Positions 25,968 through 33,411 of a stretch of DNA of 64,000 bases are shown piece by piece. Numbering within the stretch: the first letter of the stretch is position 1; every line of letters starts with the position of its first letter. The stretch comes from Aliiglaciecola sp041538045 (GTDB lineage: Bacteria > Pseudomonadota > Gammaproteobacteria > Enterobacterales > Alteromonadaceae). The notes below the pieces were generated by a model. It was not told the origin of the DNA. It ran no database searches and saw nothing but the letters and a program-made list of their open reading frames with translations. Both the position numbers and the translations under genes were made by a program. The stretch lies in contig NZ_JBGOSE010000004.1 in NCBI RefSeq assembly GCF_041538045.1, positions 248,001 through 312,000 of the forward strand, read 5' to 3'.

Positions 25968-26381
25968 TTAACTAACGGCTTGGTAAGCTTGATAGCCAGA
26001 CTTGCGTTGTCTTAAATTCTGGACATGTCCAAAACCAACCAATGCAGCACCGACTACGGAGGCTATTACCTCTCCAGTTTCACCAAAAACTTCATGACCA
26101 AGTACACCGACTAGGATTAAAATTGCGATTCCCACTAAGGCTGTAATCAGAACAGGCAAGCTACGTTGGTGCATATATCCAAAAGTAATGGCAAAAATGC
26201 TGATAGGAACAACCGCATAAAGTAGCCATATATGAAAATGTTCGTCGTCAAAAATCGCTAGGCTAGTTAAGGTCGGCAATAAAAACAGAATGACCGGTGA
26301 TAGTAGACAGTGAATAACACATAAAGTGGATAAGGTAATGGCTGAACGATCAGCAAGGGAAAGTAGTTTGTTATTAATCAT
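25968..26381 (-). CDS. MerC-family membrane protein, copy 1
   Basis: This 137-residue inner-membrane protein has four hydrophobic segments and the MerC-type motif LCVIHCLLSPVILFLLP in TM1 (Cys-x-x-His-Cys, residues about 21-25). MerC proteins bind and pass thiophilic metals such as mercury across the inner membrane; homologues inside zinc regulons probably move or sense zinc. A second copy lies at 29848-30279 next to zur. It sits between zrgA and the DUF1826 gene, with AGGA before ATG. No mer operon genes are nearby, so a mercury role is unlikely. Confidence 0.85.
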   Translation of the reverse strand: MINNKLLSLADRSAITLSTLCVIHCLLSPVILFLLPTLTSLAIFDDEHFHIWLLYAVVPISIFAITFGYMHQRSLPVLITALVGIAILILVGVLGHEVFGETGEVIASVVGAALVGFGHVQNLRQRKSGYQAYQAVS

Positions 26382-26517
26382 TTTGATTCCTAGTTAATAT
26401 TTTAGTTGGCGTGGTTGTCACAGGCTACTTCTAAGAAAAATATAAACACTAAATTTACCCTTAAGCCTCGCCAGTATTGCTAATTCAAAGTTGCGATATT
26501 TATCTGCATGTTGTTGG

Positions 26518-27042
26518 TTAAGGCCACCTCAATTGGCGCTGATTCGCGTCTATCATGGTTGAACCTTGTCCAGTTTGGGTGCTCCATTGAACTTCTAAAT
26601 TTTGCAAATTATTGCTGGGGTTTAAGATCGGAAACGAAATCTGAGATACATCATCATGGCATTCGATCAGATATAGAATATCTATGTCATTGTGTTCATG
26701 ATCACTTTTATGCTGATGACCGTGTTCTTCATCATGCTCGCTCTCACCCAATTCAAAGGCCCCATGAATGTTGTTACGCTGAGTGCATTTAGAATCAAAT
26801 TTAATTAGGTTTTCAAAGTGCTTTTGTTTCTCTTCAAATTGCTCAAACAACTGCTGTTGTTGTTGATTTTCGGGGCGATTTTCAAAACCGAGTATGTCCG
26901 AAGCGGGAAGGATAAATTGCACTTGCCATAAGTCATCTTCTTGAACGATAAATACCGATCCCTGTCCATGGATATGTTGTTGAGATTGCAAAGCCGTACT
27001 CCAACCAACAAAGATCAGTGCACCTAAAATGGATAATTTCAT
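26518..27042 (-). CDS. zrgA: ZrgA-like zinc-regulated periplasmic protein (DUF2796)
   Basis: This 174-residue exported protein (signal to about 20) begins its mature part with QQHIHGQGSVFIVQ, the DUF2796/ZrgA signature. It has a long Gln-rich and Glu-rich helix (residues about 58-78), a His-rich acidic segment at 103-117 (EHDEEHGHQHKSDHEH) and a C-terminal beta part. ZrgA in Vibrio is Zur-repressed and assists zinc uptake in the periplasm. It is the first gene of its operon. Two Zur-like boxes lie about 90-130 bp upstream and are shared with the divergent PhoX-like gene. Confidence 0.88.
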   Translation of the reverse strand: MKLSILGALIFVGWSTALQSQQHIHGQGSVFIVQEDDLWQVQFILPASDILGFENRPENQQQQQLFEQFEEKQKHFENLIKFDSKCTQRNNIHGAFELGESEHDEEHGHQHKSDHEHNDIDILYLIECHDDVSQISFPILNPSNNLQNLEVQWSTQTGQGSTMIDANQRQLRWP

Positions 27043-27129
27043 TTTTACCCCATCTCAATTATTTACAGTTAATTTGATCATTTTTGAAATCTTTCATTGT
27101 CTTTACACATGGAGATATCACTTACATAT

Positions 27130-27144
27130 AGCGATAATATAACA
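27130..27144. promoter_or_regulatory. Candidate Zur box 1, zrgA/PhoX divergent region
   Basis: AGCGATAATATAACA aligns to TGTTATA-N-TATAACA with three mismatches in the left arm. It is the weaker of the pair. Confidence 0.55.
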
Positions 27145-27157
27145 TTACTTTTTTAAT

Positions 27158-27172
27158 TGATATAGTATAACA
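27158..27172. promoter_or_regulatory. Candidate Zur box 2, zrgA/PhoX divergent region
   Basis: TGATATAGTATAACA aligns to TGTTATA-N-TATAACA with one mismatch. Its start is exactly 28 bp from box 1, the same spacing as in the zur/receptor region. Confidence 0.75.
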
Positions 27173-27416
27173 TATCCGAGTCATCGCAGATGATTGATAG
27201 TTATTTAATTTCAGTGGCTTTTTTATTGTTTTCAAAACACTTTAATAGCGGCCTGAATGGGTTGAAACTTTGCTATTAAGAATTTGTCATATGTCTGCAT
27301 AGAAGCATATTTATATTGACCAATAATAACACTGCCAAAATGCTGCAGGCATTTGTTGGTTGGAATAAACACCAGCTAGAGTCATGCCAACTCATATATT
27401 TAGAATAGGAATTTTT

Positions 27417-28805
27417 ATGGTTACCCGGAGACAGTTTAATCGAGGTTTTATCGCGGTTGCATTTAGTGGTCTTGCTACCCATTTACAAGGCGGCGAATTA
27501 ACCCGCTTTTTGTCGACTGTTTCTTCTGCCTCTGGCAATTTATCTAATGGGGCTGCTGGCCCAAGAGATTTGGGCAATTTGGTTGCAGATCCCAAAGGTA
27601 TTATTGATTTGTTACCAGGATTTAGTTATCAGCAGATTTCGCATCTCGGTGACCTAATGAACGACGGATTAACTGTACCTGACCGAGCGGACGGTATGGG
27701 CTGCTTTGAGTTAGATGACGAAAGGGTTGTATTGGTACGTAATCATGAACTGACGCCATTAAGAAAACCTGCAGAGCTAGCGGATGAAAGCTTTGATAGC
27801 ACAACCGTTTATGACACTGACGCTGCGGGCAATCCGCTGCCTGGTGGAACCAGTAATATTGTTTATAACCTAAAAACCGAAAAAGTCGAATACCAGTTTA
27901 TGTCGTTACTTGGCACCATTCGTAATTGTTCTGGTGGTATTACGCCTTGGGGAAGTTGGTTAACCTGTGAAGAGTCAGTTGCAACTCCATCAGATAATAT
28001 TAAAAAAGACCATGGTTACGTATTTGAAGTGCCATCTAAAACAATGAAATTGGTTAAACCAGAACCTATAAAGGCGATGGGGCGATTTAATCATGAAGCT
28101 GCTTGTGTCGATCCAATTAGTGGAATTGTTTATCTCACAGAAGATCGCTCAGACAGTCTGTTTTATCGATATATTCCTAAAATAAAAGGTGATTTAAAAG
28201 CCGGCGGACAGCTTCAGGCTTTGGTCATTAAAGGTAAACCCAAATTTGATACGCGTAATTGGCAAGCGCCACAAATGCAGATGAATCAAGAGTATGTTTG
28301 CGAATGGATAGATCTCGATGATGTGGAAAGCCCGAAGGACGATTTACGTTTAAGAGGGTTTGAACAAGGCGCTGCGTTGTTTGCTCGGGGTGAGGGAATA
28401 CATTTTGGAGAAGGAGAAATGTATTTTTGCTGCACTAGTGGGGGAGCAGCTAAACTGGGACAAATTATGCGTTACCGCCCTTCTTCTGACTTGAAAAAAC
28501 AGACAGGTACTTTGAGTTTGTTTGTGGAAAGTCCAAATAAAGCGACTTTTAACTTTGGTGACAATTTAGCAGTAGCACCAAGCGGCCATTTAATCGTATG
28601 TGAAGACCAGTACTCCGACATTGTAAATAATCACCTAAAAGGGGTGACTCCTCAAGGTCAAGTTTACGACTTCGCTAAAGTGCGTTGGCAAACCGAACCA
28701 GCAGGCGCATGTTTCTCGGCAGATGGTTCAGTGTTGTTTGTAAATCTGTATTCTCCCTCTGTTACTTTGGCAATACGGGGTCCTTGGGAGTCACTCTATG
28801 CATAA
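27417..28805 (+). CDS. PhoX-family (DUF839) phosphatase-like protein, Tat-exported
   Basis: This 462-residue protein has a twin-arginine signal (VTRRQFNRGFIAVAFSGLA). DUF839/PhoX blocks follow: MGCFELDDERVVLVRNHEL, GGITPWGSWLTCEE, GYVFEVP, NHEAACVDP, VYLTEDR and FGDNLAVAPSGHLIVCED. PhoX enzymes are propeller-shaped phosphatases that use Fe and Ca rather than zinc. Finding one here suggests a zinc-free replacement for PhoA-type phosphatases in zinc starvation (inference). ATG at 27417 is chosen for its AGGA site and the Tat motif position; ATG at 27384 would displace the signal. It overlaps the next gene by 8 bp. Confidence 0.85.
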   Translation: MVTRRQFNRGFIAVAFSGLATHLQGGELTRFLSTVSSASGNLSNGAAGPRDLGNLVADPKGIIDLLPGFSYQQISHLGDLMNDGLTVPDRADGMGCFELDDERVVLVRNHELTPLRKPAELADESFDSTTVYDTDAAGNPLPGGTSNIVYNLKTEKVEYQFMSLLGTIRNCSGGITPWGSWLTCEESVATPSDNIKKDHGYVFEVPSKTMKLVKPEPIKAMGRFNHEAACVDPISGIVYLTEDRSDSLFYRYIPKIKGDLKAGGQLQALVIKGKPKFDTRNWQAPQMQMNQEYVCEWIDLDDVESPKDDLRLRGFEQGAALFARGEGIHFGEGEMYFCCTSGGAAKLGQIMRYRPSSDLKKQTGTLSLFVESPNKATFNFGDNLAVAPSGHLIVCEDQYSDIVNNHLKGVTPQGQVYDFAKVRWQTEPAGACFSADGSVLFVNLYSPSVTLAIRGPWESLYA

Positions 28806-29817
28806 GACTAAAAATGTCCCTACAAATATTATAACCGGTGCTCTGGGAGTCGGAAAAACAACATTGATTCAATCTTTGTTAGAACATAAACCTAAAGATG
28901 AAAGGTGGGCGGTATTAGTCAATGAGTTTGGTGAAGTTGGCGTCGATGGTGCCCTATTAAATCGTCCAGAAGAAACTGGTATATACATTCGAGAAGTACC
29001 TGGGGGATGCATGTGTTGTACCTCCGGGTTACCCATGAAAATGACCTTGAACCTGTTGCTGGCACATGCCAAGCCCCAGCGTTTGCTTATCGAGCCAACG
29101 GGTCTTGGTCATCCTAAAGAAGTGTTAGCCACACTCACCTCTGAGGATTATCAGGGGGTGCTAGATGTGCATGCTACCTTTGGCCTAATCGATGCCCGTA
29201 AACTGGAGGATCCTCGCTGGCGAGAACATAAAACCTTCCAAGAACAACTGCAAACTGCTGATTATATTGTGGCAACTAAATCAGATCTTTATGTTGATGA
29301 TTTAGCATCGACAATGCGCAGTTATTTATCAGAAATTGGGGTCTCTGACACCCCAGTGGTAATTGCAGATAAAGGCAAAGTTGATCCCATGTTGCTTTCG
29401 AAAAAGTCTCAACACGCGGAAAATATCTATGTGCATCAACATAACCACCCCGCACACTCTATTTTGACCCCCAGTATTGAAACTCCTGAAGAGGGCTCAA
29501 TTAAAATTGAAAATAGTGGCGAAGGGTATTTCTCTTGCGGTTGGATTTGCGCTCCTTCAACCATATTTGAGCATCAACATATCGTTAATACCTTAAGTGG
29601 CGTTGATGTTGAACGTTTAAAGGCAGTGTTCATTACTGATCAAGGGGTTTTTGGATGTAACTATAGTGATGGGGCTTTACGCCTGACTAAAATAGATAAC
29701 GCCAAAGATTCACGCATTGAATTTCTTACTCAAGATAAGTTGCTAGCACAGCAAACATGCGAAATGTTAGAGGCTTGTTTGGGGTTAACCTCAATATCTT
29801 CTAATACGCGCAGTTAA
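28798..29817 (+). CDS. COG0523-family (CobW/ZigA-type) metal-chaperone GTPase
   Basis: This 339-residue cytoplasmic G3E GTPase has a Walker A motif at 14-21 (GALGVGKT), the metal-binding CxCC motif (GGCMCCTSGLP) at about 71-74, LLIEPTGLGHP as switch region, and TKSD as guanine-specificity motif. A C-terminal domain has a His-containing linker (HQHNHPAHS). Zur-regulated COG0523 proteins of this type deliver scarce zinc to client enzymes. The ATG overlaps the PhoX-like stop by 8 bp, so the two are translationally coupled. That coupling links a periplasmic zinc-independent enzyme with a cytoplasmic zinc allocator in one response. Confidence 0.93.
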   Translation: MHKTKNVPTNIITGALGVGKTTLIQSLLEHKPKDERWAVLVNEFGEVGVDGALLNRPEETGIYIREVPGGCMCCTSGLPMKMTLNLLLAHAKPQRLLIEPTGLGHPKEVLATLTSEDYQGVLDVHATFGLIDARKLEDPRWREHKTFQEQLQTADYIVATKSDLYVDDLASTMRSYLSEIGVSDTPVVIADKGKVDPMLLSKKSQHAENIYVHQHNHPAHSILTPSIETPEEGSIKIENSGEGYFSCGWICAPSTIFEHQHIVNTLSGVDVERLKAVFITDQGVFGCNYSDGALRLTKIDNAKDSRIEFLTQDKLLAQQTCEMLEACLGLTSISSNTRS

Positions 29818-29847
29818 TGCCCTACTTTCTAAAGGCTTTGGATTATT

Positions 29848-30279
29848 TCACTCTACTTGTGATTTCGATGTTTCCAGTGTGTGCGGCGTTAGACGTTTAA
29901 TTCTGCGCTGCAACTGGTAATTTCGAATATGGGCAAAGGCGATAATACTCGAACTAATCACCGTCATAACCACTTCCCCAATGCTGCCCAACAGATCATG
30001 CCCTACAAGTGCAGTGGCGATTAACAATGTTAGTCCTAATGATGCCAGTAAAAATACTTTGCGGCTGCGATGATGAAAATAGCCCGTTACCAAGGCAATA
30101 GCGCTAATTGGAAGCACTGCAAACAATAGCCAACGGTGGAATAGAGTGTCGTTTATTGACAGCAAACCAGATAATGGAGGCATGAGAATAAGTAAAATAG
30201 GAAATAGCAGACAATGCACTACACATAGCAGAGATAACCCTACTGCAGTTTTGTCGCCTATTTCTTGAATTTTATCCAT
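29848..30279 (-). CDS. MerC-family membrane protein, copy 2
   Basis: This 143-residue four-helix protein is paralogous to 25968-26381. It has IGDKTAVGLSLLCVVHCLLFP with the CxxHC motif in TM1, a matching FHRWLLFAVLPISAIAL second segment, and a basic C-terminal tail (RRIKRLTPH). Its start overlaps the end of zur by 8 bp, so both are made from one message. In this position a role in zinc transfer across the inner membrane, or in controlling the zinc pool that Zur senses, is plausible. It is convergent with the COG0523 gene. Confidence 0.85.
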   Translation of the reverse strand: MDKIQEIGDKTAVGLSLLCVVHCLLFPILLILMPPLSGLLSINDTLFHRWLLFAVLPISAIALVTGYFHHRSRKVFLLASLGLTLLIATALVGHDLLGSIGEVVMTVISSSIIAFAHIRNYQLQRRIKRLTPHTLETSKSQVE

Positions 30280-30769
30280 TCGCTTCTCCAGAAGAATGAC
30301 TTTTTTTCGTTACCGAAACACAGATTTCACAGGTGCTATTTAACTCAATTTGTGAGCCTGTGGTCAAAAAACCATGTTTCTGAGTGAGTAGAGACAGCGT
30401 TTCAATCATATCATTCCCCAACTCTATTTTTTTTACGCACTGACAAGACTTACAGATTAAAAATAAAGGAGGATGGTGTTTCCAAGGCCCAAATGTAGGT
30501 GCACAGATAATGTATTTATTAATAGAGTGTAGTCGATGAACCAAATTAGCGGCTTCTAAAAACTCCAAAATTCGGTATACCGACATGGGAGTAATTGGTG
30601 ACCCAATAATAGCATTGTAGTGTTCAGTAAGTTCATAAGCTGAAACCGGTGTATTAAGTTTGAATAACACTTCCAATACATGTTGACGCTTTTCCGTTAA
30701 GCGGCTTCCTGTTTCTTCGCAAATTAGTCGTGCTACTGATATCAAATTTTTCGTTTCATTAAACTTCAT
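30272..30769 (-). CDS. zur: Fur-family zinc uptake regulator Zur
   Basis: This 165-residue Fur-family repressor has a winged-helix N-terminal half (GSRLTEKRQHVLEVLF, ITPMSVYRILEFLEAANLVHRL). The C-terminal half carries the structural zinc cysteines C106/C109 (LICKSCQC) and C147/C150 (CEIC), plus KHHPPLFLIC at the metal-sensing region. Zur bound to zinc represses uptake genes. The assignment to Zur rather than Fur rests on the cysteine pattern, the neighbouring zinc genes and the adjacent boxes. It is autoregulated if the divergent boxes at 30921-30963 act on it; they lie about 150 bp from its start. Confidence 0.92.
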   Translation of the reverse strand: MKFNETKNLISVARLICEETGSRLTEKRQHVLEVLFKLNTPVSAYELTEHYNAIIGSPITPMSVYRILEFLEAANLVHRLHSINKYIICAPTFGPWKHHPPLFLICKSCQCVKKIELGNDMIETLSLLTQKHGFLTTGSQIELNSTCEICVSVTKKSHSSGEANG

Positions 30770-30920
30770 TGTCTTTACCTTACACGTGATTGGGTCTCAC
30801 CATAATTTGTTAAAGGTATTGATTTTTATAAGGTTTTTTAATTGGTGATAATAAGTACAGATTCATATTTTGCTCATACTCGCGACGCTGCTTTTACTCT
30901 ATCAGGATTGTTTTTCATTT

Positions 30921-30935
30921 TGATACAGTATAACA
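30921..30935. promoter_or_regulatory. Candidate Zur box 1, zur/receptor divergent region
   Basis: TGATACAGTATAACA aligns to TGTTATA-N-TATAACA with two mismatches in the left arm. Confidence 0.7.
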
Positions 30936-30948
30936 TAACAATATTAAG

Positions 30949-30963
30949 TGAGATAGTATAACG
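30949..30963. promoter_or_regulatory. Candidate Zur box 2, zur/receptor divergent region
   Basis: TGAGATAGTATAACG lies 28 bp from box 1 start-to-start and only about 17 bp before the receptor ATG, so a bound repressor would occlude the promoter or the ribosome-binding region. Confidence 0.65.
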
Positions 30964-30980
30964 TAACTAAAGAGGCTGGG

Positions 30981-33374
30981 ATGTATAAAATATCACGAGT
31001 AGTGGCACTTGTTAGCGGGCTTATACCTGCTAGCTTAATGGCACAATCGATAGAGGGTGTAATTAAAAGTAGCGACGGTAATGCTGTTGCTGGTGCGCTT
31101 GTTACCGTTGAAGGGACTAGCGCTAAAACGGTCACAAATAGTGATGGAAGCTTTTTACTTAATGATTTAAGCGCTGGGTCGGCAGAGCTGCATATTTCAG
31201 CGTCTGGATATGCTCATCTTTATGAAGATATCGTATTGACTGAAGCTGGTGTGAAAAGCTTAGCATTAACCCTAATTCGCTCTCCAATTGAAGTTATCGA
31301 CATTGCTGGTTCGCCAATTCATATGTCAGTGATGGAGTCAGCGTCTCCTGTAAGTGTTTTATCTGGGGAAAATTTACGTCGTCAACAAGCTTCAACCTTA
31401 GGTGACACCTTAGAAAAATTGCCTGGAGTACAAACTAACTTTCACGGCAACGTGGCGAGTACACCTATTATTCGTGGCCTTAGCGGACCCCGTGTATTAA
31501 TAGCGCAAAATGGCTTAGACGTGAGTGATGTGTCTCGAGTTGGACCTGACCATTCGGTAGCAACGGAAGCATCTACTTCTCAACAAATTGAAGTGTTACG
31601 TGGTCCGGCAACGCTTTTTTATGGTAGCGGTGCAGTTGGTGGTGTGGTCAATGTCGTCGATGGACGTGTACCTACAGATAACACTACTCGAGGCGAATGG
31701 TTGCTAGAAACTAATTCCGCAGACGAAAAGCAGCTGGCTACGTTCAATGTCACTACTGGTTACGAATCTTTTGGTTTTTACGCTGATGGCTACTGGCGCG
31801 AATCTGAAGATTATGACGTACCTGTAGAAGCTGAGGTTGAAGAGGAGGAACATGATCATGAAGAAGAAAGTCATGATTATGTGGTTGAAAATAGTGCTGA
31901 GAAATCCAATGGTTTCACCTTAGGCGCTAGTTATTTGTTCGAAGAAGGCTATGTAGGTGTTGCAGTCGAGCAGTTTAATCGTGAATACGGTATCCCGGGT
32001 CACTCCCATGATGGTGATGTCAGCGTTTTCGCCGACTTAGAGCAAACTAGAGTGCAAGTGCTTAGTGAAATTTACGTTCAGTCACAATGGTTAAACAAGG
32101 TGAGTGTAAAAGGTGGTATTACTAACTATGAGCATGCTGAAATAGAAAGTGGTTCAGTTGGGACCTTGTTTGAAAATGATGGCCAAGAGTTAAAAGTTGA
32201 TTTACTACATAACCCCTTTGCAGATTGGAACGGTGGTTTCAGTATACATTTTAAAAACAATGATATGTCCGCTGTTGGTGAAGAAGCCTTCTCTCCCCCT
32301 TCAGAGTCACAAACTCTTGCACTAGCAGCGATGGAAGAAAAGCATTTTGGTGACGTATTGTTGCAATTTGGTGCGCGTATTGAGCGTGTTACTATAGATG
32401 CAGATAACGTTTTATTGCCTGCTCTTGAAGCTCATGACCATGAGGAAGAGGCGGAAGACGACCATGATCATGACCACGGTGACGAAGAAACTGCCACGCG
32501 AGTGTTTGATGTTGCCCATAAATTCACTCCCGTTAGTTTGTCGGCTGGGTTAGTTTGGGACTTCGTACCAGGTTATAACTTTGGTATTTCAGTATCTCGC
32601 TCGGAACGTGCGCCTTCAGCGGCTGAACTTCTATCTTTTGGTCCACATATTGGAACTAATAGCTATGAAGTAGGTGCATTGTTCGCTTTAGATGGCGAAG
32701 AAATCGGTTTATCCAACCAAACCATTGATCTTGAAACAGCTAATAATATCGATCTAACCCTACGTAAAACTCAAGGCGATTTGGCTTTCGTATTTAACGC
32801 TTTCTACAACCAAGTTGATAATTACTACTATCAAACATCTACTGGGCTTTATGTTGAAAGTAGTCATGATCACGACCATGACCATGACCATGACGAAGGA
32901 GAAGAAGAAGAGCACTTTGACGAGCTACCTGTTTATATCTTTGCTGCTAATGATGTCGTCTTAAACGGCTTTGAATTGCAAGTAGCATGGCAAGCCACAG
33001 ACACCTTTAAAGCAACAGTATTTTCTGACTTTGTTCGCGCTCGTTTAAAAGACGGTGGCAATTTACCTCGTACTTCTCCAATGCGTTTTGGAACACAACT
33101 CGCTTATATTGATGACAATCTAACTGCAAATTTAGATGTGACTCGCTATCAAAGCCAAGACCATGTTGCAGAAGATGAGACTAGCACCGACGGCTACACC
33201 ATGTTGGATGTAAGTGTTTCCTATGATTTACCTATCTCAAGTCAAGACATTATGGTGTATCTAAAAGGCACTAACTTGACCGATACGGAAGCCCGAGTAC
33301 ACACCTCATTTATTAAAGATATAGCTCCACGCCCAGGACGCAGCTTTGCTGTGGGTGTAAGAGGCAACTTCTAA
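30981..33374 (+). CDS. ZnuD-like TonB-dependent zinc receptor with three His-Asp loops
   Basis: This 797-residue outer-membrane receptor has a signal peptide (SLMAQS) and a carboxypeptidase-like regulatory domain (about 23-95). A Ton-box-like IEVIDIAG precedes the plug (PVSVLSGENLRRQQ, RGLSGPRVLI, QQIEVLRGPATLFYGSGAVGG) and barrel, which ends RGNF. Three barrel loops are strongly His/Asp/Glu-rich: about 285-298, 484-503 and 627-645, the last with five HD dipeptides. This is the ZnuD hallmark of zinc capture. GAGGC precedes ATG. The AztD-like gene follows 37 bp later, with tandem Zur-like boxes just upstream. Confidence 0.92.
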   Translation: MYKISRVVALVSGLIPASLMAQSIEGVIKSSDGNAVAGALVTVEGTSAKTVTNSDGSFLLNDLSAGSAELHISASGYAHLYEDIVLTEAGVKSLALTLIRSPIEVIDIAGSPIHMSVMESASPVSVLSGENLRRQQASTLGDTLEKLPGVQTNFHGNVASTPIIRGLSGPRVLIAQNGLDVSDVSRVGPDHSVATEASTSQQIEVLRGPATLFYGSGAVGGVVNVVDGRVPTDNTTRGEWLLETNSADEKQLATFNVTTGYESFGFYADGYWRESEDYDVPVEAEVEEEEHDHEEESHDYVVENSAEKSNGFTLGASYLFEEGYVGVAVEQFNREYGIPGHSHDGDVSVFADLEQTRVQVLSEIYVQSQWLNKVSVKGGITNYEHAEIESGSVGTLFENDGQELKVDLLHNPFADWNGGFSIHFKNNDMSAVGEEAFSPPSESQTLALAAMEEKHFGDVLLQFGARIERVTIDADNVLLPALEAHDHEEEAEDDHDHDHGDEETATRVFDVAHKFTPVSLSAGLVWDFVPGYNFGISVSRSERAPSAAELLSFGPHIGTNSYEVGALFALDGEEIGLSNQTIDLETANNIDLTLRKTQGDLAFVFNAFYNQVDNYYYQTSTGLYVESSHDHDHDHDHDEGEEEEHFDELPVYIFAANDVVLNGFELQVAWQATDTFKATVFSDFVRARLKDGGNLPRTSPMRFGTQLAYIDDNLTANLDVTRYQSQDHVAEDETSTDGYTMLDVSVSYDLPISSQDIMVYLKGTNLTDTEARVHTSFIKDIAPRPGRSFAVGVRGNF
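32865..32894 (+). repeat. In-frame 6-bp repeat coding His-Asp
   Basis: Five successive CAY-GAY units (three identical CATGAC) encode HDHDHDHDHD in the third metal-binding loop. Gain or loss of units would stay in frame. Confidence 0.85.
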
Positions 33375-33411
33375 TTTAGATTATCAATTATTACACATTA
33401 AGGAATTAACA

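Noticed and set aside
25968..26381. MerC homologue as evidence of a mercury-resistance operon
   Set aside because: There is no merR, merT, merP or merA; all neighbours are zinc-starvation genes.
26508..26792. 94-codon Cys/His-rich frame on + strand
   Set aside because: It is the complement of the His-rich segment of zrgA; CATGAT-type codons read as such residues on both strands.
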